33,041 nt of DNA from an uncultured Lachnospiraceae bacterium. GTDB taxonomy: Bacteria > Bacillota > Clostridia > Lachnospirales > Lachnospiraceae. The DNA lies in contig CARUOB010000020.1 in assembly GCA_949076555.1 (NCBI GenBank), forward strand, positions 230 to 33,270, read 5' to 3'. Of this stretch, positions 25,376 to 32,332 are shown in pieces. Under the pieces are notes generated by a model that had not been told where the DNA came from, did no database searches, and saw nothing but the letters and a program-made list of their open reading frames with translations. The position numbers and the translations under genes are program-made. Numbering within the stretch: the first letter of the stretch is position 1; each line of letters starts with the position of its first letter.

Positions 25376-25386
25376 TATTTGTTGTT

Positions 25387-25569
25387 TTACTCCTTGCTCT
25401 TAATCTCCATGTTGTCGAGAGCATATTGCAGAGCCATACCAATCAATTCGTTTCGTGAACGGTTGGTTTTAATAGAGAGTTCGTTATATGCCTCTTGTAA
25501 TGCTTTGTCTATGCGGATAGTCATGGTTACGGCTTTGTCTTCCTTTGGTACTACAACGAATTTTTCCAT
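25387..25569 (-). CDS. Ribbon-helix-helix DNA-binding protein
   Basis: The 60-residue product carries an Arc/CopG-type fold: the DNA-contacting strand VTMTIRIDK, then helices LQEAYNELSIKTN and SRNELIGMALQYALDNM. Such proteins act as dimers, usually as repressors of their own or element genes. GGAGG lies 12 bases before the ATG, a long spacing. It is the only minus-strand gene of the element. A perfect 12-bp palindrome 30 bases upstream overlaps its likely -10, which suggests autorepression. Confidence 0.8.
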   Translation of the reverse strand: MEKFVVVPKEDKAVTMTIRIDKALQEAYNELSIKTNRSRNELIGMALQYALDNMEIKSKE

Positions 25570-25599
25570 AGTCTCAAAATACCTCCATAGATTTTGAAT

Positions 25600-25611
25600 A
25601 CATTATAATGT
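25600..25611. promoter_or_regulatory. Perfect palindrome overlapping promoter, likely RHH operator
   Basis: ACATTATAATGT is self-complementary and contains TATAAT on both strands. On minus, AGAACA (25625-25630) lies 17 bases from TATAAT, giving a promoter for the ribbon-helix-helix gene. Its product could bind this site. Confidence 0.55.
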
Positions 25612-25756
25612 GAGCTGGTATTCGTGTTCTATGACACATAACGAAATGATATTTAATGCAAAAGTGATGTGAAATATAGATTGAACTTTGAGTTGTTGTG
25701 TGATAGTATGTATCTATGAATATTCAGCACGAAACGTGCAGGGAGTTGATAGGTAC

Positions 25757-26320
25757 ATGTTAAACATTCAGACCGCCGAACAGATATTAGCCGATAGCGA
25801 AAAATTACTTATCGGCATGAAGAAATACAAGCGTATTATGGACAATCTTTACTGGACAGACGTTTCTGCAGACAAAGATTTTCAACGTGCATTTAATGAT
25901 TTCTTTGTCATGCGTTCCAGAAAGAGCCAGTATTACGATAGGTTCTATTTGTTCCTCGAACAGAAGAAACACAAGGGGGTAAGTTTTGAGGAAACGCTGG
26001 ACTATCTGAAAGAAGCCGAGGGGCAGCTTGAATTATCGTTTTCCAGTAAGCTGATCCATGTTATCAATCCGAACAGACCTATATGGGATAAAATCGTTGC
26101 AGAAAACCATTTCAAGATGAAACTGCCCGGCTATGGCGGAGATACAACTATCCGTCAAAAGGAGATTATCAAGCTGTACCATGAGTATTGCAGTCGTTTT
26201 TATGAATATCTGGATTCAGCCGACGGACAAACTATCCTCCGATTGTTTAATGATAAATACCCTCATACCGGCTTTACGGACGCTAAAAAGATTGATTTTA
26301 TTATGTGGGTGGACGGCTGA
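25757..26320 (+). CDS. Cargo protein of unknown function
   Basis: A 187-residue soluble product opening MLNIQTAEQILADSEKLLIG. It is rich in Tyr and Lys, without membrane segments. The phrase SFSSKLIHVINPNRPIWDK around residue 97 resembles a conserved stretch of an uncharacterised family often found next to restriction or DNA-repair genes, but I cannot name it. GGGAG lies 11 bases before the ATG. The frame is open upstream to 25688, without a ribosome site there. It lies to the right of the integrase, the usual position for accessory genes. Confidence 0.55.
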   Translation: MLNIQTAEQILADSEKLLIGMKKYKRIMDNLYWTDVSADKDFQRAFNDFFVMRSRKSQYYDRFYLFLEQKKHKGVSFEETLDYLKEAEGQLELSFSSKLIHVINPNRPIWDKIVAENHFKMKLPGYGGDTTIRQKEIIKLYHEYCSRFYEYLDSADGQTILRLFNDKYPHTGFTDAKKIDFIMWVDG

Positions 26321-26390
26321 TTGCCTGTGCCCTTTTTTCCAGAAATTGGGTATAGTAAAGGCATCAAAAAAGAAACGGAGGTTAAAATCT

Positions 26391-26714
26391 ATGTTTGGTA
26401 AAAGTGCAGAGGATAAGGCGGCAGAGAAACAAGCAAAGCAGGAGGCAAAGGACAGGGCGGCTATGGAGAAGTTCGGACTGGACTTCGACAGCTACACCGA
26501 AGCTGATATAAGACGCAAAAATATCAATTCGGCGAAAGAGATAGCCGGAAGTCTGGCAGGCTCCAAGATGTATTCATTCGGCAGTCTGTTTACTGGAAGT
26601 GCAAACGAAACATTTTCCCTTGAATTGGCAAGGGCGCAGGTGGAACAGAATTTCATCTTAATGCGGCAGAATGAGGAAATTATACGGTTACTGAAAAAGA
26701 TTGCGGAGGGTTAA
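26391..26714 (+). CDS. Cargo protein of unknown function, charged and helical
   Basis: A 107-residue product. The first 30 residues are a Lys/Glu/Ala coiled coil (EDKAAEKQAKQEAKDRAAME), a central Gly/Ser-rich part follows (GSLAGSKMYSFGSLFTGS), and the end is a helix (QNEEIIRLLKKIAEG). CGGAGG lies 9 bases before ATG 26391; the longer frame from 26133 overlaps the previous gene and is not supported. The stop is two bases from the next gene's start, so both are one operon. Confidence 0.55.
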   Translation: MFGKSAEDKAAEKQAKQEAKDRAAMEKFGLDFDSYTEADIRRKNINSAKEIAGSLAGSKMYSFGSLFTGSANETFSLELARAQVEQNFILMRQNEEIIRLLKKIAEG

Positions 26715-26716
26715 GC

Positions 26717-27085
26717 ATGTATGAGGCATTAACGGATTATTTACCGAAGATTCAAGATTCCGATTCATGGGTGAGAGATACATCTTGTTATATAGACTAT
26801 ACTCCGACCGTAAATGAATTTAGAAAAGAAATTTTTACCTTTATGGATAATCACCCGGAGTATGAATTGAACCGCTATATGGATACGTTGAGAACAATCG
26901 GTACTGAATGGGGAACAAGAGGTTTGCAGAGAGTAGATGTTTCCGACTTGGACGGTAAAGTAATTATGGCGTTGCTTATGGCAGCGGAACGAGGGGAATA
27001 CAACAGCCAGGGTGTGATACTTGACCTTCTGGAAAGCGGAACAATCCAAAAGTGGCTCCTGCGGCTAAAGGAATTAGGCAACTAA
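26717..27085 (+). CDS. DUF6508-like cargo protein
   Basis: A 122-residue product. The C-terminal half (LDGKVIMALLMAAERGEYNSQG then LLESGTIQKWLLRLKEL) resembles DUF6508, whose members end in a similar 'G.L...LE.G.I...L.RLKEL' pattern. The function of that family is unknown to me. It is coupled to the gene before it and followed by a terminator at 27093-27123. Confidence 0.5.
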   Translation: MYEALTDYLPKIQDSDSWVRDTSCYIDYTPTVNEFRKEIFTFMDNHPEYELNRYMDTLRTIGTEWGTRGLQRVDVSDLDGKVIMALLMAAERGEYNSQGVILDLLESGTIQKWLLRLKELGN

Positions 27086-27092
27086 ACGGAAT

Positions 27093-27123
27093 CAGCCTTG
27101 ACCCTTGCGGTTGGGGCTGTTTT
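27093..27123 (+). terminator. Terminator after the cargo operon
   Basis: CAGCCTTGACC (27093-27103) pairs with GGTTGGGGCTG (27109-27119), with wobble pairs, around loop CTTGC, and TTTT follows. Confidence 0.6.
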
Positions 27124-27132
27124 CAATTCCGC

Positions 27133-27161
27133 TTGACTTGTTGTCAGCTTTTTGTTAGAAT
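27133..27161 (+). promoter_or_regulatory. Outward-facing promoter at the right end of the element
   Basis: TTGACT (27133-27138), a 17-base spacer and TAGAAT (27156-27161). It reads out across attR toward sigH in the integrated state, and across attP into the left end when circular. A 12-codon frame (GTG 27189, MKKYEELLKELR) follows but has no ribosome site and is not called. Confidence 0.75.
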
Positions 27162-27288
27162 CTTGTTAGTAAAGCTACAACGCACAGTGAAAAAGTACGA
27201 AGAGCTGTTAAAAGAACTCCGCTAAAATACAGCGTTTCACGCAACATCAGGCAAAGCCGAGATAACACAGATAAAGCGTTATTGCTTT

Positions 27289-27331
27289 TTGGTAGTGCGG
27301 AGGTCACGGGTCCGATTCCCGTCAGCAGCTT
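27289..27331 (+). repeat. attR (43-bp direct repeat, right copy)
   Basis: Identical to 19184-19226. It is a tRNA-Thr 3' half without the 5' half, so it is not a functional tRNA. Confidence 0.93.
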
Positions 27332-27334
27332 CCT

Positions 27335-27366
27335 AAACCCCGTCGGTTCAGAACGGGGTTTTTTCC
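27335..27366 (+). terminator. Original tRNA-Thr terminator, displaced by the element
   Basis: AAACCCCGT (27335-27343) pairs with ACGGGGTTT (27353-27361) around a 9-base loop, and a T run follows. It is placed just as expected behind the tRNA 3' end before insertion, and 24 bases ahead of sigH. Confidence 0.85.
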
Positions 27367-27389
27367 ATTTTTTAATCAACGGAGAAATT

Positions 27390-28004
27390 ATGCGCGAAGA
27401 TTACACAAGGTACAGCGACGAAGAACTTTTGATCCGTCTGCGGGACGGCGAACCGGGAATCACGGATCACATTATGAATAAGTATAAAAATCTGGTCAGA
27501 AGCAAGGCGAAATCCATGTACATCCTCGGCGCGGACAGCGAGGATCTGATTCAGGAAGGCATGATCGGACTGTTTAAGGCGATCAGAGACTACGACAGCG
27601 GCCGGGACGCCAGCTTTTTCACCTTCGCGGATCTGTGCGTCTCCAGACAGATGTACACGGCAGTGCAGGCCTCCAGAAGACAGAAGCATATCCCTTTAAA
27701 CAATTATATCTCCCTTTACGGTAATGCCTCCGAGGGACAAGGCGGCGAGGAGGAGGCGCTTGTCAACATGCTTGCCTCCGGCTCCGGCTTAAATCCTGAG
27801 GAACTTGTCATAGATAAAGAAAATGTAGACAGGCTGGAAATGCTCATAGAACGGGAACTGAGCAGTTTTGAAAAACAGGTGTTAGACCTGTACCTGACGG
27901 GGATGCGCTACCAGCAGATCGCGAAAGTCCTTGGCCGGGACGACAAATCAACGGACAACGCCCTCCAGAGAATCAAGTCGAAACTCCGAAGGGCGATGAA
28001 ATGA
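27390..28004 (+). CDS. sigH: RNA polymerase sporulation sigma factor SigH
   Basis: A 204-residue alternative sigma factor. Region 2 reads YKNLVRSKAKSMYILGADSEDLIQEGMIGLFKAIRDY (split in the usual 2.1-2.3 order), followed by SRQKHIPLNNYISL-type region 2.4/3 sequence as RRQKHIPLNNY. Region 4 reads SSFEKQVLDLYLTGMRYQQIAKVL and DNALQRIKSKLRRAM. These match SigH of Bacillus closely. It directs early sporulation and stationary-phase genes. GGAG lies 5 bases before ATG 27390. No room exists for its own promoter between the displaced tRNA terminator and the start. In Bacillus it follows rlmB-yacP; here it is far from the cysE-rlmB operon. Confidence 0.93.
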   Translation: MREDYTRYSDEELLIRLRDGEPGITDHIMNKYKNLVRSKAKSMYILGADSEDLIQEGMIGLFKAIRDYDSGRDASFFTFADLCVSRQMYTAVQASRRQKHIPLNNYISLYGNASEGQGGEEEALVNMLASGSGLNPEELVIDKENVDRLEMLIERELSSFEKQVLDLYLTGMRYQQIAKVLGRDDKSTDNALQRIKSKLRRAMK

Positions 28005-28046
28005 CAGACAAATCTTCCCTGCTCCGGGAAACCGGGCGCACTCTTC

Positions 28047-28595
28047 CTATTTCCCCACTGCGCTGTGCGGACAGCCCCCGCACCCGCCACAGTCCTTCGC
28101 CACATCCTCGCTGTACAGTTCTCTGGGACTCGTGAGCAGGCACACCGCCTGCGCGGAAATACCCTCACCCTTTCCGGTAAAGCCAAGCCCTTCCTCGGTG
28201 GTCGCCTTCACATTCACTTGAGACACCTCTATGCCGAGCGCGCCTGCAATGTTCGCCCGCATCTTTTCAATGTATGGGCGCATCTTGGGCGCCTGGGCGA
28301 TGATCGTGGCGTCGATGTTTTCCACCAAAAACAGGTTTTCCGTAAGGAGCGCCGCCACATGCTCCAATAGCTTTACGGATGAAATCCCCTTGTAGGCGGG
28401 ATCGCTGTCCGGGAAATGCTTTCCGATATCCCCCAGCGCCGCAGCCCCTAAAAGCGCGTCCATAATGGCGTGCAGCAGCACATCCGCGTCGGAATGGCCG
28501 AGAAGCCCCTTCTCATAGGGAATCTCCACCCCGCCGATGATACATTTTCTGTCTTCCGTCAATCTGTGTACGTCATACCCCATTCCAATTCTCAT
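28047..28595 (-). CDS. ispF: 2-C-methyl-D-erythritol 2,4-cyclodiphosphate synthase
   Basis: The 182-residue enzyme of the MEP isoprenoid pathway cyclises CDP-methylerythritol phosphate. Metal ligands are in MGYDVHRL (D8, H10) and GLLGHSDADVLLHAIMDAL (His about 42). The substrate motif is NVKATTEEGLGFTGKGEGI. The family is about 157 residues; this one has a C-terminal extension ending CGGCGGCPHSAVGK. GGAGG lies 8 bases before ATG 28593-28595; the longer frame runs through the promoter. It converges with sigH. Confidence 0.95.
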   Translation of the reverse strand: MRIGMGYDVHRLTEDRKCIIGGVEIPYEKGLLGHSDADVLLHAIMDALLGAAALGDIGKHFPDSDPAYKGISSVKLLEHVAALLTENLFLVENIDATIIAQAPKMRPYIEKMRANIAGALGIEVSQVNVKATTEEGLGFTGKGEGISAQAVCLLTSPRELYSEDVAKDCGGCGGCPHSAVGK

Positions 28596-28632
28596 CGCGT
28601 CCCCTCCGCTTTCCCTACGTAAATTTTCGTTT

Positions 28633-28641
28633 ATTATATCA
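28633..28641 (-). promoter_or_regulatory. Extended -10 promoter of ispF
   Basis: On minus, TGATATAAT: a perfect TATAAT (28633-28638) with the TGN extension. No good -35 is visible. It lies 38 bases ahead of the ispF ATG. Confidence 0.6.
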
Positions 28642-28671
28642 TAATCGGGGACACATAGGCACAAAAACAGA

Positions 28672-28700
28672 AAAAAAGAATCGCAAAGCAATTCTTTTTT
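28672..28700 (-). terminator. Terminator after the MATE gene
   Basis: AAAAAAGAATCGC (28672-28684) pairs with GCAATTCTTTTTT (28688-28700), one wobble, with a 3-base loop. On minus it ends in a T run, separating the MATE transcript from ispF. Confidence 0.8.
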
Positions 28701-28713
28701 CGCAAACTGCCAA

Positions 28714-30045
28714 TCAATTTTTCCTGCCCGAACCTAAAATACGCTTACAGAAAATCCCGGACATCACGGTGGCAATAACCCAGCCCACAGGCCAGGAAAG
28801 CCAGATTCCTGTCTCCTGCCAGAATCCCGAAAATACAAAGGCGAGAATCACGCGCAGAATCAGATCCGTAAAGGTGGCCGCCATAAACTGTCTCATCCGC
28901 TCCGCCCCCCGCAGCATACCGTCCGCCACCAGCTTAACCGCGATCAAAAAGTAAAAGGGCGACACGATCCGAAGAAACATCATACCCGTCTGCAGGGCGC
29001 CGCTGCCCGTATCTTCCAGAAAGAGCTGCATCATGGCCTGCCCGAAAAAGAAGTAGGCAAAGGAGAAAGGCAGCGCCACGAGAAGCGCCATCTTAAGCCC
29101 CGCATAAAGTCCCTCTCTGATCCGCTCCCTGCGGCCCGCGCCAAGGTTCTGGGCCGTAAAGCCGGAAACGCCGTTTCCAAGCGTGGTAAAGCCCGTGATA
29201 ACGAAGGTATTTAGCCTGATGGCGGCCGAGTATCCGGCGATCACGCCGGAGCCGTATGAATTGACTAGCCCCTGAATAAAAATGTTGCCGACAGACACAA
29301 AGCTCTGCTGTAAAATACTAGGCACCGCAATCAGGCTGATCTTTTTCAAGAGCGTCCATGAGAAAAGCGGCGGTTTCCCCTCACATGAAACGCCTCCCAG
29401 CCTCTTAGCAAAGGTGACAAGCGCAAGCACGCAGGCGATTCCCTGCGCGATAAAGGTGGCCCACGCCACACCCGCCACGCCCCATGAAAAGACGGCCACA
29501 AACACAAAATCCAACACAATATTCCCAAGCGACGACCCGATCAGAAAATAGAGCGGCGTCGTGGAGTCCCCCAGCGAGTTGAACATGCCAGTGGTCACGT
29601 TATACAAAAAAAGAAAGACAAAGCCGCCTATGTAAATCTTTAAGTAAAGCGCTCCGTCCCCAAAAATATTTTCGGGCGTCCGTATCATATGCATCATCGC
29701 CGGGGTAGTGAGAAGCCCTGCCACTGTCAGAACCGCCGAGAGAACCGTTCCCGTAAGCAGAATCGTCGTCACAGCCGTGCGCACCTTCTCGTACGCCTTC
29801 GCCCCGAAAAGTTGGGATAACACCACCGAACAGCCAATGTTGCTCCCCACCGCCACCGCCATAAAGATCATGGTGATCGGGTAGGACGCCCCCACCGCCG
29901 CCAGCGCATCTTCGCCCGCAAACTTTCCGGCAATCATACTGTCCGCCATATTGTAAAGCTGTTGAAACACCACGCTGATAAACATGGGCAGCGTGTACTT
30001 GATTAAAGTCTTTTGCGACTCTCCCTCCGTCAAATCCTGAATCAT
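28714..30045 (-). CDS. MATE family efflux transporter
   Basis: The 443-residue inner-membrane protein has about 12 helices in two homologous halves. The first half starts LTEGESQKTLIKYTLPMFISV and contains QQLYNMADSMIAGKFAGEDALAAVG, typical of the DinF/NorM-like group. The second begins near SIVPSILQQSFVSVGN-like sequence (AVPSILQQSFVSVGNIFIQG). It exports cationic drugs or metabolites in exchange for Na+ or H+; the substrate is unknown. GGAGG lies 5 bases before ATG 30043-30045, and the upstream ATG overlaps that site, so the shorter start is right. A perfect hairpin TCACAGC/GCTGTGA (30059-30075) stands just upstream. Confidence 0.93.
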   Translation of the reverse strand: MIQDLTEGESQKTLIKYTLPMFISVVFQQLYNMADSMIAGKFAGEDALAAVGASYPITMIFMAVAVGSNIGCSVVLSQLFGAKAYEKVRTAVTTILLTGTVLSAVLTVAGLLTTPAMMHMIRTPENIFGDGALYLKIYIGGFVFLFLYNVTTGMFNSLGDSTTPLYFLIGSSLGNIVLDFVFVAVFSWGVAGVAWATFIAQGIACVLALVTFAKRLGGVSCEGKPPLFSWTLLKKISLIAVPSILQQSFVSVGNIFIQGLVNSYGSGVIAGYSAAIRLNTFVITGFTTLGNGVSGFTAQNLGAGRRERIREGLYAGLKMALLVALPFSFAYFFFGQAMMQLFLEDTGSGALQTGMMFLRIVSPFYFLIAVKLVADGMLRGAERMRQFMAATFTDLILRVILAFVFSGFWQETGIWLSWPVGWVIATVMSGIFCKRILGSGRKN

Positions 30046-30058
30046 ACCAACCTCCATA

Positions 30059-30172
30059 TCACAGCATCGCTGTGACTCAAAATCCACGGACGAACAAGTT
30101 CGTCCCGGAGAATGACCGTATTTTGGGCATTCTCCTGTGTGAGAAAAGTCAGCCTTGCTAAACTTCTCACAC
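30059..30172. repeat. Multi-hairpin intergenic repeat R3
   Basis: Four successive perfect stems: TCACAGC/GCTGTGA (30059-30075), GGACGAAC/GTTCGTCC (30088-30105), GGAGAATG/CATTCTCC (30107-30135) and GTGTGAGAA/TTCTCACAC (30137-30172). The last two share sequence and order with R2 at 7203-7315 (CATTCTCCTG then GTGAAA-type arm). Confidence 0.75.
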
Positions 30173-30195
30173 CATGCCTCCTGACCTCATCTGTA

Positions 30196-31383
30196 TTACA
30201 GCGATAGAAGCCTGTCAAGCAGCCTGTCAGCCACTTCCTCCTTGGAAAGCAGCGGCAGTTCTTCCGTTCCATCCTTTGTAATCAAGGTCACCACATTGGT
30301 GTCCGTACCGAACCCCGCGCCTGCCTGTCTCAGATGGTTGGCCACGATCATGTCAACCTTTTTCTTCTCAAACTTAGCCCGGGAATTTTCCAAAAGATGC
30401 TCTGTCTCCATGGAAAACCCGCATAAAATCTGCCCTGCCCGTCGATTCTCACCAAGCCACGAAAGAATGTCCTCCGTGCGCTCAAGCGAGACAGACAACT
30501 CCCCTTCCTTCTTCTTCATCTTCTCATCCGCCGCCACCGCCGGACGGTAATCTGCCACCGCCGCCGCCTTGATTATGATATCCTGCTTAGCAGCCGCATC
30601 CTTGACCGCCTGCGCCATATCCGCCGCAGAGACGACAGGCACCACCTGTACGCCCATGGGCGGGGTCAGTTCCACTTTTCCCGACACAAGTGTAACATCT
30701 GCACCGCGGCGCACCGCCGCAGCCGCGACGGCATATCCCATTTTTCCTGTGGAATGGTTGCTGATATACCGCACCGGGTCCAGCTTTTCCTGTGTCGGCC
30801 CGGCAGTGACAAGCACCTTTTTCCCTGCCAGATCTTTGGGGGTAAGCGCCCGCAAAACCGACTCGTACAAAACTTCCGGCTCCGGCATTTTTCCTTCCCC
30901 GGTATCTCCGCACGCCAGATAACCGCTGGCCGGAACAACCACCTCCATGCCGTAGTCCTTAAGCCTGCTTATATTATCCTGCACAATCGGATTTTGATAC
31001 ATTCTTGTATTCATCGCCGGTGCAAAAATCTTCGGACACTGGCAGGCCAGAAGCGTGGTAGTCAGCATATCGTCCGCAATCCCGTGGGCCGCCTTGGCGA
31101 TCACGTTGGCGGAAGCCGGGGCCACAAGAAAGACGTCCGTCTGCTTCGCCAGCGACACGTGCTCCACCTGAAACTCAAAATTCCGATCAAAGGTGTCGAC
31201 CAGACACCTGTTCCCTGTCAGTGACTCAAAGGTGATGGGATTGATAAAGTTCGTGGCATTTCGCGTCATAATCACCGTCACATCCGCCTGCTTCTTCACA
31301 AGCATACTGGCAAGTGATGCGATCTTGTAAGCCGCGATGCTGCCCGTCACCCCTAAGACAATGTGTTTTCCTTTTAATAACAT
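30196..31383 (-). CDS. coaBC: Bifunctional phosphopantothenoylcysteine decarboxylase/phosphopantothenate-cysteine ligase
   Basis: A 395-residue fusion catalysing two steps of CoA synthesis. The N-terminal CoaC flavoprotein has GSIAAYK (14-20), the catalytic His75 in VEHVSLA, PAMNTRM (122-128) and the Cys158 flap ACGDTGEGKM. The CoaB ligase from about 187 has AGPTQEKLDPVR and NHSTGKMG (209-216) and a dimerisation Lys-rich region KKKVDMIVAN. GGGAG lies 7 bases before the ATG. It is 79 bases downstream of coaX on the same strand, likely cotranscribed. Confidence 0.97.
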   Translation of the reverse strand: MLLKGKHIVLGVTGSIAAYKIASLASMLVKKQADVTVIMTRNATNFINPITFESLTGNRCLVDTFDRNFEFQVEHVSLAKQTDVFLVAPASANVIAKAAHGIADDMLTTTLLACQCPKIFAPAMNTRMYQNPIVQDNISRLKDYGMEVVVPASGYLACGDTGEGKMPEPEVLYESVLRALTPKDLAGKKVLVTAGPTQEKLDPVRYISNHSTGKMGYAVAAAAVRRGADVTLVSGKVELTPPMGVQVVPVVSAADMAQAVKDAAAKQDIIIKAAAVADYRPAVAADEKMKKKEGELSVSLERTEDILSWLGENRRAGQILCGFSMETEHLLENSRAKFEKKKVDMIVANHLRQAGAGFGTDTNVVTLITKDGTEELPLLSKEEVADRLLDRLLSL

Positions 31384-31462
31384 CCGTTTTCTCCCACAAT
31401 CCGCCTGTCCGGCCCGCTTCTAAATACTGCGCCAGGCCGAAACTTGAGTATAACACTTGCTA

Positions 31463-32230
31463 TCATTCCATATTCCTGCGATAAATCAGCCCCAGCCCTT
31501 TCAGGGTAAGCTCATTGTCGCACACGATTTTTCTTTTACAGTGGGGCACGATGCTCCCCGCAAGTCCGCCCGTAGCTACCACCTGCGCTTCGTATCCAAG
31601 CTCGTCGTAAATCCGCTCGATCATACCGTCCAGACATGCCGCCTGTCCCATCACGATACCGCTCTTCATACAGTCGATGGTGTTTCTGCCAATCACTTTC
31701 TTCGGCGGTTCCAGACTGATGCGCGGAAGCTGTGACGTGCGGTTTACGAGCGAATCCAGAGAAACCTTCGCTCCCGGCAGAATCATGCCGCCGATATAGT
31801 TTTTCTTCTCGTCTACTACGCTGATGGTTGTGGCCGTACCCATGTCGATCATAATGATCGGCGCGCCGTAATAGTGCAGCCCCGCCACCGCGTTGACGAC
31901 CAGATCCGAGCCGAGCTGCGCCGGGTTGTCCATCAGAATGTTTAAGCCTGTCTTAAGCCCGGGCCCCACCACAAGCGGGGTCTTGTGAAACAGCTTTTCC
32001 AGACTGGATTTCACGATATTATTGAGAGGAGGCACGACGGAGGAGATAATGCTCCCGGTGATGTCCTCCACACCGATGCGGTAGAGATCAAATAACGCCC
32101 GAAATTCTACTACATATTCCAGTTCCGTGCTCGCCTGATTGGTGGAGACGCGCTCCACGAAGCACACCTTCTCTCCGTCCATACAACCGATGACAATGTT
32201 TGTATTGCCGATGTCAACTGCTAAAATCAT
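31463..32230 (-). CDS. coaX: Type III pantothenate kinase
   Basis: A 255-residue ASKHA-fold kinase phosphorylating pantothenate, the first CoA step. DIGNTNIVIG (6-15) is the phosphate loop. GSDLVVNAVAG and IDMGTATTISVV hold the catalytic and metal Asp residues, and VVATGGLAGSI binds adenosine. The enzyme class is not feedback-inhibited by CoA and needs a monovalent cation. The ribosome site is AGGGAAG about 5 bases upstream. It lies between an ECF S component and coaBC. Confidence 0.96.
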   Translation of the reverse strand: MILAVDIGNTNIVIGCMDGEKVCFVERVSTNQASTELEYVVEFRALFDLYRIGVEDITGSIISSVVPPLNNIVKSSLEKLFHKTPLVVGPGLKTGLNILMDNPAQLGSDLVVNAVAGLHYYGAPIIMIDMGTATTISVVDEKKNYIGGMILPGAKVSLDSLVNRTSQLPRISLEPPKKVIGRNTIDCMKSGIVMGQAACLDGMIERIYDELGYEAQVVATGGLAGSIVPHCKRKIVCDNELTLKGLGLIYRRNME

Positions 32231-32261
32231 GCCTCTTCCCTGCCTTTTTTGTATTGTACTC

Positions 32262-32309
32262 GCAAACCCGCGCTTTCGCGCTCCTCGTCCGTTTTCATCG
32301 GACGTTTGC
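32262..32309. repeat. Three-way-junction inverted repeat upstream of coaX
   Basis: GCAAAC (32262-32267) pairs with GTTTGC (32304-32309) and encloses GCGC/GCGC (32270-32281) and CGTCCG/CGGACG (32286-32304). No T run follows. It could process or attenuate the S component-coaX transcript. Confidence 0.55.
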
Positions 32310-32332
32310 TTATATTTTATTAATTTTGTTTG

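Larger units (their letters stand above)
19184..27331 (+). mobile_element. 8.1-kb integrative element in tRNA-Thr
   Basis: Perfect 43-bp direct repeats, the tRNA 3' half, bound an AT-richer segment. It encodes a tyrosine integrase, an excisionase-like protein, a serine recombinase, a replication-initiator-like protein and small unknown genes. No relaxase, coupling protein or secretion genes are present, so it cannot be self-conjugative. It could be a mobilizable element, a replicating integrative plasmid or a phage satellite. The integrase lies inside the element rather than next to an att site, with about 2 kb of cargo on its right. Confidence 0.9.

Noticed and set aside
26133..26390. N-terminal extension of the gene starting at 26391
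   Set aside because: It overlaps the preceding gene in another frame, while a strong CGGAGG site marks ATG 26391.
27189..27227. Tiny frame encoding MKKYEELLKELR after the right-end promoter
   Set aside because: GTG start without a ribosome site and only 12 codons; could be the remnant of a longer gene, but nothing supports it.
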